64,000 bases of DNA from the NCBI RefSeq assembly GCF_016405965.1, contig NZ_JAEFCD010000005.1, positions 1 to 64,000 on the forward strand. The letters run 5' to 3'. Each line of letters starts with the position of its first letter. The first letter of the stretch is position 1. Below the pieces are notes generated by a model that was given only the letters and a program-made list of their open reading frames with translations, ran no database searches and was not told the origin of the DNA. A program made the position numbers and the translations under genes. The DNA comes from Alteromonas sp. IB21 (GTDB taxonomy: Bacteria; Pseudomonadota; Gammaproteobacteria; Enterobacterales; Alteromonadaceae). Below, in pieces: positions 36,240-46,195 of this stretch.

Positions 36240-37115
36240 TTGGTTAAGACTCTATTTTTAGTGACTATGGCTATGGTTGCATTTGCTGCAAACTCACTGT
36301 TGTGCCGAATGGCGCTTGCCAATACGTCGATAGACCCTGCGAGCTTTACCGTATTACGTTTGATGAGTGGCGCAATAGCACTTGTCGTGCTCTCGTTTAT
36401 TTCTCAAGGTCGCAGTGGCAAGAATGATACATCAGTAAGCTTGTGGCATAAGTTGAGTAGCAATGCCAGCGTGTTTGGTGGTGTCTCATTGTTTATCTAT
36501 GCAATATGCTTTTCTTACGCATATATATCCATGTCCACCGGCACGGGAGCCTTGCTACTGTTTGGTGCTGTTCAACTAACGATGATAACAGTAGGTCTAA
36601 TTAAAGGAGAGCGATTTAAGAAACTGCAGTGGCTGGGGTTTGTGTTAGCTTTTGCAGGGTTAATCATTCTTCTCCTTCCCGGCGCGTCGGCGCCTTCATT
36701 ATTATCTGGTGTCATTATGACGTCAGCGGGTGTGGCGTGGGGAGTATATTCTCTGTTAGGTAAAAAAAGTGCGTCTGCGCTTTTGTCTACCTCGGGCAAT
36801 TTCATCTATGCAACTTTACTCTGTGTGCCATTAGTTGTCGTTGTTTCGTTCCTAAGTTTGGGCGAGTTTTCGCTAGATAAAGCCGGAATATACTACGCCC
36901 TTGCTTCGGGTATTTTCGCATCAGGTTGCGGTTATGCAATTTGGTACAGCGCTTTGCCGCTGGTTAAATCGACAACCGCTGCTACCGTCCAGTTGAGTGT
37001 TCCTGTGCTTGCTTCAATTATGGGGTGGATGGTATTAGGTGAGGCGTTGACAATGCAAATTGTGCTCGCTTCTATCATTACGCTAGGTGGCATTTCTCTT
37101 GTAATAAGAAAATAG
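36240..37115 (+). CDS. EamA family (DMT superfamily) transporter
   Basis: The 291-residue inner-membrane protein has about ten transmembrane helices in two EamA repeats (about 1-140 and 150-290). The first helix FLVTMAMVAFAANSLLCRMAL and the C-terminal VPVLASIMGWMVLGEALTMQ are family hallmarks. EamA proteins export amino acids or other metabolites. The start is TTG with AGGAAGAG five bases upstream; an ATG nine codons in would remove part of helix 1. Substrate unknown. Confidence 0.88.
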   Translation: MVKTLFLVTMAMVAFAANSLLCRMALANTSIDPASFTVLRLMSGAIALVVLSFISQGRSGKNDTSVSLWHKLSSNASVFGGVSLFIYAICFSYAYISMSTGTGALLLFGAVQLTMITVGLIKGERFKKLQWLGFVLAFAGLIILLLPGASAPSLLSGVIMTSAGVAWGVYSLLGKKSASALLSTSGNFIYATLLCVPLVVVVSFLSLGEFSLDKAGIYYALASGIFASGCGYAIWYSALPLVKSTTAATVQLSVPVLASIMGWMVLGEALTMQIVLASIITLGGISLVIRK

Positions 37116-37419
37116 TGATAACAACTTTAGCCATCAATAAGCGTTTAAAGTTTCCTTTTTTCTGTCCGTATATCAAAAGGCTATTATACTAATGGGCAAT
37201 GCTCGAAACCTTTTTGAGTGATACTCTAGTGAGTACGAACTTTCTTAATTGATGTGAAAAAATCTAACTGTCCAGATGGTTGATTTACAAGTAACTTATC
37301 GGGGCTAGCGTTTAAAAGCATTGAGTTTAGAATACTCTCCGATATGAACATAGAACAATCCGTATGGGTATAAACGCTAAACATTGGCGGCGGGAGTTCC
37401 CTTTGCGAAGGAGTAAGTT
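37116..37419. other. Intergenic region upstream of the GGDEF-EAL gene
   Basis: This 304-base gap carries the promoter of the GGDEF-EAL gene, whose AAGGAG ribosome binding site lies at its right end. No convincing open frame, terminator or RNA structure is visible. Confidence 0.35.
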
Positions 37420-39753
37420 TTGCAATTATCCCCACCCATTTTAAACGATGATGAAAGAGTTAAAGCGGTAGAACGACTGGGTTTACTCGACACCTTGCCG
37501 GAAGAACGCTTTGACCGATTAACCCGTTTAGCGTCAAGCATCTTTGGATGTCACTCCGCGACAATTACTTTTATTGACGCAGAAAGGCAGTGGGTTAAGT
37601 CTTCAGTTAATCTTGATTTGGGTGAAAGTGCCCGTGAACTTTCATTTTGTGCTCACACTATTGCACAAAAAGAAGTGCTGGTTGTTTCTGATACCTGCAA
37701 TGACGATCGTTTTAGAAATCACCCTTACGTAACTGGCTGCCCACATATTCGTTTCTACGCTGGGGTCCAACTTATGTCAGAAGGCCAGCCCGTTGGAGCA
37801 CTGTGTGTATTTGACACCGAAGCAAAAGAGTTTGATGAAAAGAGAATTGAGCAATTAGGCAATTTAGGAAAACTTGTCGAATCAGAGCTTCAGCGGCAAC
37901 AGATTAACGAATTATCCAACCAACTAGAAGAATATCAGCGTCGTCTTGCTCGTACGCAAAAAATAACGCGGGTGAGAAGCGCCATACTCGAAAAAGTAGT
38001 TAATGCGGTGTCTTTGCAAGATGTGCTCAACGACATTGTGTATGCCATTGAAACTGAATTTTCAGAACAGATATGCAGCATTTTATTGTTAGAGGATGGC
38101 AAGCTTAAAAAAGGGGCTGCGCCGTCACTGCCTGATTTTTATAACGAAGCTATTAATGGCGTTGAGATAGGTGCTGGTGTTGGTTCCTGTGGAAATGCCG
38201 CAGCAACCAACACACTGACAATTGTAGAAGATATCAGCACACATCCTTTCTGGTCGGAATGGAAAGGTTTGGCAGCAAAAGCAGGCGTAGGCTCATGTTG
38301 GTCACAGCCCATTCAAGATTCCAAGGGTAATGTTATCGGAACGTTCGCTATCTATCATAAAGATAAAGCCATTCCGTCTTCTGAAGAAATTATTTTAATA
38401 GGGCAGTTTGCACATATCGCAAGCATTGCGGTGGAAAGAGAATTGGCCAAAACGCTCATTTGGAAGCAGGCTAATTTCGATGTGTTGACCGGCTTACCTA
38501 ATCGCAATTTAATGCTGGATCACTTGCAGCTTGCTATGGTCTCGGCGGATCGTGACGGAGAAAAAGTAGCGGTAATTTTCCTAGATTTAGACAACTTTAA
38601 AGATATCAATGACGCCCTTGGCCATGATCTTGGTGATAAATTACTTGTAGAGTGCGCAGAACGTATTAAAAAAGCGTTGCGAGCAAAAGATACTGTATCT
38701 CGGCTAGGTGGCGATGAGTTCATCATTATACTCAATGGCATTACTGGATTGAGTTCCGTCGAAGCTGTAGTTCAAAAGATACTTGATGCTATTGCTAAAC
38801 CATATATGTTAGATCTTCAAAGAGTTCATTCTAGTGCAAGTTTAGGAATTACTATCTACCCTGATGATGGTCGTGATGTAACGAACCTATTGAAGAATGC
38901 TGATCAGGCAATGTATGGCGCCAAGGGGAAAGGAAAAAATAGTTATCAATATTACACTCATGAAATGCAGTCGGCGGCGATTAAAAGGATCACGTTACTC
39001 AATGACCTGCGTTACGCCGTAAAGAACAAGGAGTTGTTTATTGAGTATCAACCTATCTGTAACTTTGACAGTAAAAAGGTTGTGAAAGCTGAGGCATTGC
39101 TAAGATGGCAGCATCCAGAAAAAGGTAGGATCCCGCCAGACGAATTTATTCCACTTGCCGAGGAGTCGGGACTCATTATTGAAATAAGTAATTGGGTCTT
39201 CGATGAAGTGTGCAGGAATATCAAGCATTGGAAGTCGCGCTTTTGTAGCGAACTACAAATAAGTATTAATACATCTCCTAGCCAATATTTTAATGCAGAG
39301 TCTAATATCACTGAGTGGCTGAATTTGTTGTTAGAAAGAGGCATATCAGCGCGCTCCATTCTTTTAGAAGTGACGGAAAACTTGCTAATGGAAGCGAATG
39401 ATATGGTATCTAAAAAGCTGTTTGAATTTAGGCAGGCTGGTGTTGATATCGCACTTGATGACTTCGGCACAGGCTTTTCTTCTATTTCCTATCTTAAGAA
39501 ATTCCCTACCGATTACATCAAAATAGACAAAAGCTTTGTAAAGTCTATGACGGACGTGAGTAACGATAAAGTACTGTGCGAGGCCATTATTGTGCTAGCT
39601 AAAAAGCTTGGAATTAGCGTGGTGGCAGAAGGTGTGGAAACACAGGAGCAGTATGACATCTTAAAACATATGGGATGTGATTATGCGCAAGGTTATCTGA
39701 TTGCTAGGCCACTATTAGAGGCTGATTTTGAGTCTTTTCTTTTAGCGCGCTAG
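37420..39753 (+). CDS. Bifunctional c-di-GMP enzyme: GAF-GAF-GGDEF-EAL
   Basis: The 777-residue protein starts at TTG with AAGGAG six bases upstream. Two GAF sensor domains (about 25-160 and 195-345) are joined by a helical linker, and no transmembrane segment is present, so it is cytoplasmic. The diguanylate cyclase domain has an intact GGDEF at about 429 (SRLGGDEFIIIL). The phosphodiesterase domain has an intact EAL near 558 (KAEALLRWQHPEKG), and DDFGTGFSS plus IKIDKSFV, the catalytic motif regions. Both activities are therefore possible; small molecules or redox state sensed by the GAFs would set the direction. It is monocistronic. Confidence 0.93.
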   Translation: MQLSPPILNDDERVKAVERLGLLDTLPEERFDRLTRLASSIFGCHSATITFIDAERQWVKSSVNLDLGESARELSFCAHTIAQKEVLVVSDTCNDDRFRNHPYVTGCPHIRFYAGVQLMSEGQPVGALCVFDTEAKEFDEKRIEQLGNLGKLVESELQRQQINELSNQLEEYQRRLARTQKITRVRSAILEKVVNAVSLQDVLNDIVYAIETEFSEQICSILLLEDGKLKKGAAPSLPDFYNEAINGVEIGAGVGSCGNAAATNTLTIVEDISTHPFWSEWKGLAAKAGVGSCWSQPIQDSKGNVIGTFAIYHKDKAIPSSEEIILIGQFAHIASIAVERELAKTLIWKQANFDVLTGLPNRNLMLDHLQLAMVSADRDGEKVAVIFLDLDNFKDINDALGHDLGDKLLVECAERIKKALRAKDTVSRLGGDEFIIILNGITGLSSVEAVVQKILDAIAKPYMLDLQRVHSSASLGITIYPDDGRDVTNLLKNADQAMYGAKGKGKNSYQYYTHEMQSAAIKRITLLNDLRYAVKNKELFIEYQPICNFDSKKVVKAEALLRWQHPEKGRIPPDEFIPLAEESGLIIEISNWVFDEVCRNIKHWKSRFCSELQISINTSPSQYFNAESNITEWLNLLLERGISARSILLEVTENLLMEANDMVSKKLFEFRQAGVDIALDDFGTGFSSISYLKKFPTDYIKIDKSFVKSMTDVSNDKVLCEAIIVLAKKLGISVVAEGVETQEQYDILKHMGCDYAQGYLIARPLLEADFESFLLAR

Positions 39754-39774
39754 CGCAACAGACGCTGCGCTAGC
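39749..39774. terminator. Hairpin at the convergent ends of GGDEF-EAL and OYE genes
   Basis: GCTAGCGCA and TGCGCTAGC form a perfect 9-bp stem that overlaps the stop codon of the upstream gene. A T-run is missing, so terminator function is uncertain. Confidence 0.45.
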
Positions 39775-39794
39775 TATATACCTACCTCAACGAC

Positions 39795-40892
39795 TCAAGA
39801 GAGCGTTGCAAGCGATTGACCAGAATATGTTTCAAGCTCTTCTGTTCGGTTTTCTTTTATCTTATTCGCCCAATTAGGATCTTGGAGTAGGGCTCTACCT
39901 ACAGCAACTAAATCAAACTCCTCAGCGTTTAGACGTTCAAGTAGATCGTCAACTGAACGAGTATCTGAGCCTTGACCTTTGAAGGCGCCGAAGAAGTCAT
40001 CATTTAGCCCAACCGAACCAACGGTTATCGTAGGTTTTCCAGTTAGCTTTTTCGTCCAACCCGCAAGATTTAACTCGCTACCTTCGAATTCATTTTCCCA
40101 ATATCGACGCTGAGAACAATGGAATATATCGACGCCAGCCTCGCTCAAAGGAATCAAAAACTTTTCTAATTCTTGAGGTGATTGTGCTAAACGAGCGGTG
40201 TAATCTTGTTGTTTCCACTGTGAATAACGAAGTACTATAGGAAAGTCGGGCGAAGTTGCGCTTCGAATAGCCTTGATAATCTCAACAGCAAAACGTCCAC
40301 GGTTTTCCATGCTGCCACCCCAACTGTCTGTGCGTTGGTTTGTGCCTTCCCAGAAAAACTGGTCAACAAGATAACCATGGGCACCATGGATTTCTATTCC
40401 ATCCATACCAATGGCTTTCGCGTCAGATGCCGCTTGAGCGAATGCAGCAATTACAGATTCAATATGCTCAACCGTCATAGGCTCGGCGCCTTGCTTACCT
40501 GGCTTGAAGAGACCAGAAGGCCCCGCACTTGGAAGTTCAGGGTAGGGGGCTTTTTCTGCAACACGGGCCATACCAACATGCCACAATTGAGGCATTATTT
40601 TTCCACCTGCGCCATGCACTTCATCAACAACCTGCTTCCAACCTATCAGTGCTTGCTCTCCATGAAATTGAGGAATATTTCCATCCATCGTTGCGACTTT
40701 ATCATTTACCGTTGTACCTTCAGTAATAATAAGGCCTGTGCCACCTTGTGCCCGACGTTTGTAGTAAGCAGCAACGTCTGCCGTTGGGATGCCATTTGGA
40801 GAAAATTGACGCGTCATCGGCGCCATCACAATACGGTTAGTTAACGAAAGGTTACCTTGTGAGTAAGGTTTAAACAGGGCGTTAGCTGTCAT
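39795..40892 (-). CDS. Old yellow enzyme family NADH:flavin oxidoreductase
   Basis: The 365-residue FMN-dependent TIM-barrel reductase resembles NemA/OYE-type enoate reductases. LTNRIVMAPMTR near 17-28 binds FMN, GIEIHGAHGYLVDQFFWEG near 170-190 includes the substrate-binding His and Tyr, and NRGRFAVEIIKAIR and VAVGRALLQDPNWANK follow. Such enzymes reduce activated double bonds of unsaturated carbonyls, nitroesters and related electrophiles. It stands alone on the minus strand; the physiological substrate is unknown. Confidence 0.92.
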   Translation of the reverse strand: MTANALFKPYSQGNLSLTNRIVMAPMTRQFSPNGIPTADVAAYYKRRAQGGTGLIITEGTTVNDKVATMDGNIPQFHGEQALIGWKQVVDEVHGAGGKIMPQLWHVGMARVAEKAPYPELPSAGPSGLFKPGKQGAEPMTVEHIESVIAAFAQAASDAKAIGMDGIEIHGAHGYLVDQFFWEGTNQRTDSWGGSMENRGRFAVEIIKAIRSATSPDFPIVLRYSQWKQQDYTARLAQSPQELEKFLIPLSEAGVDIFHCSQRRYWENEFEGSELNLAGWTKKLTGKPTITVGSVGLNDDFFGAFKGQGSDTRSVDDLLERLNAEEFDLVAVGRALLQDPNWANKIKENRTEELETYSGQSLATLS

Positions 40893-41188
40893 CTTTTATT
40901 CCTGATTATTCTTTTGTGTTTAGGGTCTTTTAGCGTCTTTTTTATTTCGGCAAAGGAAATCCACTTTGATGTTACAAGCCCTTTATTAGCGCCACGCATA
41001 TTGTTTAATCGCGTGTTGTTCTCAACGCTTTAAAAGAGTCACTGATACACTAAAAGCACCATAGGTAACATGTGATACTACTTGGGAGATGGGCTAAGTC
41101 AATTTTCCAATGTTGATAGTAAGTCATAAATACAAGTGAACTAAAGGGCGCCTTTGATGGAGGAGTCCTGATTCAAAACTCATCAATG

Positions 41189-41503
41189 TTAATCTAAGAT
41201 TTCTACAATTTCCCTTGTGGCTTCAATAAGTCTTACCACCTTGTTTTCAATACGAACGGTGATCAAGCCGTCGTTACCTAGTGGCACAACAACCCGAGCA
41301 TGGCCGTAAATATCTCGGTCTAAACGTTTGCCAACGGCTAACTTTTTTTCCCAACCGGGCGGTAGTTCACCCGTCCGTTCATATTTTTTCTCTATACCTG
41401 GGGGCAGAGTTTTATCCTTGTGCCCATTGTTCGTGGTGGAATTCGCGGGCAAGCTAATTAATGCCAACACTGCGGAAATACTTAGCAATGGTAAAATTTT
41501 CAT
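41189..41503 (-). CDS. Small exported RcnB-like protein
   Basis: From ATG 41503 (GAGG six bases upstream) the product has 104 residues with a signal peptide (MKILPLLSISAVLALISLPANS). The mature part contains LPPGIEKKYERTGELPPGWEKK, a proline-glycine repeat typical of RcnB/DUF-type periplasmic proteins, and a short C-terminal beta part (RDIYGHARVVVPLG). RcnB in E. coli modulates nickel/cobalt export, but this family is broad and no rcnA-like gene is nearby. Function unknown. Confidence 0.7.
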   Translation of the reverse strand: MKILPLLSISAVLALISLPANSTTNNGHKDKTLPPGIEKKYERTGELPPGWEKKLAVGKRLDRDIYGHARVVVPLGNDGLITVRIENKVVRLIEATREIVEILD

Positions 41504-41778
41504 TGTCATCCTCACATAATGCATGAAAGCGTCACACTATTTTTATCGTTCAGCAAAGGCGTACTAAGACCAAGAGCGTTGAATCTTATACGCTATAAGC
41601 CTTTTTCAAAATTGAAAATTAGTGAACGTAAAATAGCAGCATGATAGTGATACAGCGAAAACTGTACCAGGGTGGACAAGATAAGTTATCAAATGCTTAA
41701 TAAACGTGCGTTCGGTTATGCTACGTTTTAAACTTGCTGTTAATCAGATAGTTAATAAACAAGAATTGAGGAGGCGCA

Positions 41779-42021
41779 ATGAGTGATATTGTATTTTCGC
41801 GTGAGGAAAAAGGCGTATTAGTCGCTAAATTACAACGATATTTTGATGATGAATTAAGTGTTGAGCTTGGTCAGTTCGACGGCGAGTTTCTGCTGGATTT
41901 CATTAGTAAGGAAATGGGCGCATCGTTTTACAACAAAGGGGTAAACGACGCTAGAGCAGTCGTTGCATCGCGCTTACAGGTCATTGATGAAGAATTATAT
42001 GCCATCGAAATAGTGCTGTGA
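41779..42021 (+). CDS. DUF2164 small protein
   Basis: The 80-residue acidic protein matches the DUF2164 pattern: FSREEKGVLVAKLQRYFDDEL, then IGQFDGEFLLDFISKEMG-like and FYNKGVNDARAVV. It is predicted soluble and helical, with no signal peptide. GAGGAGG upstream of the ATG is a strong ribosome binding site. Family members are of unknown function. It converges on yfaE. Confidence 0.85.
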   Translation: MSDIVFSREEKGVLVAKLQRYFDDELSVELGQFDGEFLLDFISKEMGASFYNKGVNDARAVVASRLQVIDEELYAIEIVL

Positions 42022-42051
42022 GAGTGATAGTGAGCGTGATTAATGAAAAGG

Positions 42052-42324
42052 TTATAGCGGTACTTTAATTTTTAACGGGCACTTAGCCACACAGCAGCAC
42101 GGCAGTATTTCGTCGTCATCGATGAATGCAAGAGGGTCGGTAGTATACTCAACTTCGCCTTCTATAAGCTTGGTACGGCACGCGCCACAAAATCCTTCCC
42201 GGCAGTGGTAATGGATATGAACGTCCGCTGCTTCAAGGGCACTTAAGATTGTTTTATCAGAAGGGGCTTGAATGATGCCCACATCGACAACGTCGATGTG
42301 GACAGATTTTTCATTACTACTCAT
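42052..42324 (-). CDS. yfaE: 2Fe-2S ferredoxin YfaE, ribonucleotide reductase maintenance
   Basis: The 90-residue plant-type ferredoxin has the cluster-binding cysteines in CREGFCGACRTK (Cys-x4-Cys-x2-Cys) and a fourth near LPCCCVAKCP. In E. coli YfaE reduces the diiron centre of NrdB so that the tyrosyl radical can be regenerated. It follows nrdB by 14 bases, at the end of the nrdA-nrdB-yfaE operon, the same arrangement as in E. coli. Confidence 0.92.
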   Translation of the reverse strand: MSSNEKSVHIDVVDVGIIQAPSDKTILSALEAADVHIHYHCREGFCGACRTKLIEGEVEYTTDPLAFIDDDEILPCCCVAKCPLKIKVPL

Positions 42325-42338
42325 TAAGCTGTAATTTT

Positions 42339-43469
42339 TTACAGCTCAAAATCGGCAAAGTCGTCTTCGCTTACCGCCGAATCGATTTGGCCAACAAGGT
42401 AAGAGCTAATTTCAGATTCTTGAGGCGCTACTTGGACATTGTCTGAGTTCAGATAATTATTCATCCACGGAAGTGGGTTGCTGCTGATATCAAACGGTGC
42501 ATCTAGACCAATGGCAGACATGCGCTGATTAGCAATGTATTCAACGTACTGGCATAGGATTTCTTTGTTAAGTCCAATCATTGAACCGTTCTGGAACAGA
42601 TAATCTGCCCACTGCTTCTCTTGCTCAACTGCATTCATGAAAATAGCACGAGCTTCATCTTTACACTCTTCTGCAATTTGTGCCATTTCTGGGTCATCTT
42701 TGCTCTTAGCCCACAGGTTAAGAATATGCTGCGTTGAGGACAAGTGAAGGTTCTCATCACGGGCAATCAATCGAATGATTTTAGAGTTACCTTCCATTAA
42801 CTTGCGTTCGGCAAAAGCAAAGGTACAGGCAAAAGACACATAGAAACGGATAGCTTCAAGCGCATTTACCGAGTTCATGCATAGAAACAGCTTCTTTTTG
42901 AGCTCGTACATGTTAACCGTGTAGGCAGTACCATCAACGGTGTGAATGCCTTCACCCTGTGTTTGCCATAGCTGAGTGGCAAAAATGAGATCATCGTAGT
43001 ATTTGGAAATATCAGCAGCGCGGCGCTTAATTTCTTCATTCACTACGATATCTTCAAAGATCTCACTCGGGTCTGAAAACAAGTTCCGAAGAATATGCGT
43101 GTATGAACGAGAGTGGATCGTTTCAAAGAAAGACCATGTTTCTACCCAGGTTTCTAGCTCAGGTAGCGAGATAATAGGCAAAAACGCAATATTTGGACTG
43201 CGGCCTTGTACCGAATCCAGAAGGGTCTGATACTTAAGGTTTGATATAAAGATATGTTTTTCCGGATCGGTTAATTTCTGAAAATCAACGCGGTCACGAG
43301 AAACATCAACTTCTTCAGGACGCCAAAAAAAGCTAATTTGTTTTTCAATAAGCTTTTCGAAAATGGCATGTTTTTGTTGATCATAACGTGCAACGTTTAC
43401 GGGGTTGCCGAAAAACATCGGTTCGATCAATGGATTAGTACTTTGCTGATTAAACGTAGTGTATTTCAT
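42339..43469 (-). CDS. nrdB: Class Ia ribonucleotide reductase beta subunit NrdB
   Basis: The 376-residue protein carries the diiron-tyrosyl radical cofactor that starts nucleotide reduction. The ligands and radical site are visible: Asp85, Glu116 and His119 in [10 protein letters not shown] with radical Tyr123, and the second pair in [13 protein letters not shown] near 240. The length equals that of E. coli NrdB. It forms an operon with nrdA, 123 bases upstream, and yfaE. A hairpin lies in the nrdA-nrdB gap. Confidence 0.97.
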   Translation of the reverse strand: MKYTTFNQQSTNPLIEPMFFGNPVNVARYDQQKHAIFEKLIEKQISFFWRPEEVDVSRDRVDFQKLTDPEKHIFISNLKYQTLLDSVQGRSPNIAFLPIISLPELETWVETWSFFETIHSRSYTHILRNLFSDPSEIFEDIVVNEEIKRRAADISKYYDDLIFATQLWQTQGEGIHTVDGTAYTVNMYELKKKLFLCMNSVNALEAIRFYVSFACTFAFAERKLMEGNSKIIRLIARDENLHLSSTQHILNLWAKSKDDPEMAQIAEECKDEARAIFMNAVEQEKQWADYLFQNGSMIGLNKEILCQYVEYIANQRMSAIGLDAPFDISSNPLPWMNNYLNSDNVQVAPQESEISSYLVGQIDSAVSEDDFADFEL

Positions 43470-43537
43470 GATAGCCTAACTAAAAACTTAATGATTAACG
43501 CGTATTATTGTTTGTGTTCTTGCTGCGAAACGTTAAG

Positions 43538-43571
43538 GGCAAATGCGGTAATATCCGTTTGTGCATTTGCC
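43538..43571. repeat. Hairpin between nrdA and nrdB
   Basis: GGCAAATGC (43538-43546) pairs with GCATTTGCC (43563-43571), with an inner CGG...CCG extension. On the minus-strand mRNA it would sit in the nrdA-nrdB gap. No T-run follows, so it is probably an mRNA stability or processing element. Confidence 0.5.
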
Positions 43572-43592
43572 ACTTAAACAGGTGGGCGCGTA

Positions 43593-45914
43593 TTAAATTT
43601 TACACGCGCCGCCTGCACAATCATCATCTTCCTCTACAACCACTTCTTCTTGGCGTGGCATAGGCTCGCTTGCTTTTGCGTCTAGCGCTGAGGTGTCTGA
43701 TGCACCATCGCGAGTATTGTGATAATAAAGTGTCTTAACACCAAGCTTGTAAGTGGTAAGAAGGTCTTTGAGCAGAAGCTTCATTGGCACCTTGTTACCT
43801 TCAAAACGGCTTGGGTCATAGTTTGTATTTGCTGAGATAGTTTGGTCGATAAACTTCTGCATGATACCAACAAGTTGTAGGTAACCATCGTTTGAAGGAA
43901 TATCCCAAAGTAGCTCATATTTGTCTCTTAAAGTTTCGTACTCAGGTACTACTTGCTTAAGTACACCATCTTTACTCGACTTAATACTGATGAAACCGCG
44001 TGGTGGCTCAATACCGTTCGTCGCGTTAGAAATCTGTGAAGATGTCTCTGATGGCATTAATGCTGACAGCGTAGAGTTACGCAAGCCGTGAGTTTTAATT
44101 TCTTCACGAAGGGCATCCCAGTCGTAATGAAGCGGTTCATTACACACGCTATCAAGATCTTTCTTGTAGCTGTCGATTGGCAAAACACCTTGCGAGTACG
44201 TTGTCTCGTTAAATTTAGGACACGCACCTCGCTCTTTCGCAAGATTGTTCGACGCTTTTAATAGGTAGTACTGCATTGCTTCAAATGTACGGTGAACCAG
44301 ACCATTCGCGCTGTGATCCGAGTATTTAACGCCGTTTTTAGCAAGATAGTAAGCAAAGTTAATAACGCCAACACCAAGTGTACGACGACCCATAGTAGCG
44401 TTGTATGCCGCCGGAACGGGGTAGTCTTGATAGTCGAGTAGGTTATCAAGTGCACGTACCGCAAGATCGGCAAGCTCTTCAAATTCGTCTAGTGACTTAA
44501 TTGCACCGAGGTTAAACGCAGATAGCGTACATAATGCAATTTCGCCGTTTTCATCATTAACATGCTGCAGCGGCTTAGTAGGAAGCGCGATTTCAAGACA
44601 AAGGTTGCTTTGACGTACCGGCGCCACTTCTGGGTTGAACGGGCTGTGTGTATTACAGTGGTCAACGTTTTGAAGGTAAATACGACCTGTGCTTGCACGC
44701 TCTTGCATGAACAAGCTGAACAGTTCCATAGCTTTAATTTGCTTCTTACGGATGCTGTCGTCGTTTTCGTATTTAACGTAAAGCTCTTCGAATTTCTCTT
44801 GGTCGGCAAAGAATGCATCATAAAGACCAGGCACATCAGACGGACTAAACAACGAAATGTAGCCGTCTTTCATCATACGTTGGTACATCAGTTTATTAAA
44901 CTGAACACCGTAGTCGAGGTGACGTACACGGTTTTCTTCTACACCACGGTTGTTTTTAAGAACCAACAAAGATTCAACTTCCATATGCCAGATAGGGTAG
45001 AACAGTGTTGCTGCACCACCACGGACGCCACCTTGCGAACAGCTTTTAACAGCAGTCTGGAAGTATTTGTAAAACGGGATACAGCCAGTGTGAAATGCTT
45101 CGCCACCGCGTATAGGACTGCCGAGTGCACGAATGCGACCTGCATTTACACCGATACCAGCACGCTGGCTTACGTATTTAACAATAGCGCTTGCTGTTGC
45201 GTTAATTGAATCGAGGCTATCGCCCGTCTCAATAAGTACACATGAGCTGAACTGACGCGTTGGTGTGCGTACACCGGCCATAATGGGTGTCGGTAATGAA
45301 AGTTTAAATGTAGATGCCGCATCATAGAAACGACGGATATAATCCATTCGAATTGTTTTGTCGTAGTTTGCAAACAAACACGCTGCCACAAGAATGTAGA
45401 GGAACTGTGCACTTTCATATATCTCGCCGGTAACGCGGTTTTGCACCAGATATTTACCTTCAAGCTGTTTCACCGCTGCATAACTGAAATTCATATCGCG
45501 CCAATGATCGATATAGGTATCCATCTCTGCAAATTCTTCAGCGGTATAGTCTTCAAGCAAGTGCTTGTCATACTTGCCCATATCAACCATTTTACCTACA
45601 TGCGAAATCAGTGAAGGAGGCTCAAACTGGCCGTACGCTTTTTTGCGGAGATGAAAAATGGCTAAGCGCGCAGCTAGGTATTGATAATCCGGAGCGTCAG
45701 TTGAGATCAAGTCCGCCGCTGATTTGATCAAGGTTTCGTGGATCTCGCTGGTGTTTATGCCGTCAAAAAACTGGATTTGGGCTTTTATTTCAACTTGTGA
45801 AACTGAGACGTTATTTAGCCCCTTTGCTGCCCAAGTAACGACTTTGTGAATTTTTTCTAAGTCGATGGTTTCTTTTTCACCGTTGCGTTTGGTGACAAAT
45901 AAGTTGTTGTTCAT
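43593..45914 (-). CDS. nrdA: Class Ia ribonucleotide reductase alpha subunit NrdA
   Basis: The 773-residue catalytic subunit reduces ribonucleoside diphosphates to deoxyribonucleotides. The N-terminal ATP-cone (about 1-95, starting VTKRNGEKETIDLEKI) is the overall activity switch. Active-site cysteines lie in FSSCVLIETGD (about 225), CLEIALPT (about 437-445, with the NLCLE Asn-Cys-Glu) and the C-terminal redox pair CAGGACKI. Tyr residues for radical transfer lie near 720-735 in TLYYHNTRDG. It is preceded by an unusually long untranslated region with NrdR-type sites. Confidence 0.97.
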   Translation of the reverse strand: MNNNLFVTKRNGEKETIDLEKIHKVVTWAAKGLNNVSVSQVEIKAQIQFFDGINTSEIHETLIKSAADLISTDAPDYQYLAARLAIFHLRKKAYGQFEPPSLISHVGKMVDMGKYDKHLLEDYTAEEFAEMDTYIDHWRDMNFSYAAVKQLEGKYLVQNRVTGEIYESAQFLYILVAACLFANYDKTIRMDYIRRFYDAASTFKLSLPTPIMAGVRTPTRQFSSCVLIETGDSLDSINATASAIVKYVSQRAGIGVNAGRIRALGSPIRGGEAFHTGCIPFYKYFQTAVKSCSQGGVRGGAATLFYPIWHMEVESLLVLKNNRGVEENRVRHLDYGVQFNKLMYQRMMKDGYISLFSPSDVPGLYDAFFADQEKFEELYVKYENDDSIRKKQIKAMELFSLFMQERASTGRIYLQNVDHCNTHSPFNPEVAPVRQSNLCLEIALPTKPLQHVNDENGEIALCTLSAFNLGAIKSLDEFEELADLAVRALDNLLDYQDYPVPAAYNATMGRRTLGVGVINFAYYLAKNGVKYSDHSANGLVHRTFEAMQYYLLKASNNLAKERGACPKFNETTYSQGVLPIDSYKKDLDSVCNEPLHYDWDALREEIKTHGLRNSTLSALMPSETSSQISNATNGIEPPRGFISIKSSKDGVLKQVVPEYETLRDKYELLWDIPSNDGYLQLVGIMQKFIDQTISANTNYDPSRFEGNKVPMKLLLKDLLTTYKLGVKTLYYHNTRDGASDTSALDAKASEPMPRQEEVVVEEDDDCAGGACKI

Positions 45915-46168
45915 GTTACTGGCCGTTTTTTTGTTAGCGCTTGATGCGGGGCTATGTGACGCCCATTTTAATTTTAATTATTGTATGAATTACTGCTATT
46001 TACTTTGACTCACGCCAAATAACAGCCCACACAAAAGCGGCCTAGACCAAAACCTTTAAAGTTTGAAGTAGAGACTGCTTGTTAAATTCGTTTACTGCTT
46101 TTTTTCCAGCGAGCTTGTTGTCACACCATCCAAATGAGTTCATTCATCGGCATAAAAGCTGCGATCTG

Positions 46169-46195
46169 GCGATCCCAAGAATGGGTTGGGATCGC
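46169..46195. repeat. Perfect 10-bp hairpin in the nrdA leader
   Basis: GCGATCCCAA (46169-46178) and TTGGGATCGC (46186-46195) are exact inverse complements with a 7-base loop. On the minus strand the stem is followed by AGATCGCAGCTTTT rather than a continuous T-run, so it is a weak terminator candidate or a structured mRNA element. Confidence 0.5.

Noticed and set aside
37226-37435. 69-codon leftward frame before the GGDEF-EAL gene
   Set aside because: It overlaps the start of the real gene, has no ribosome binding site and no recognisable similarity.
40335-40844. 169-codon rightward frame inside the old-yellow-enzyme gene
   Set aside because: It is antisense to a secure gene with cysteine-rich, low-information content and no ribosome binding site.
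44562-45209. 215-codon rightward frame inside nrdA
   Set aside because: It lies entirely antisense to nrdA, has a composition dictated by the complementary codons, and shows no family signature.
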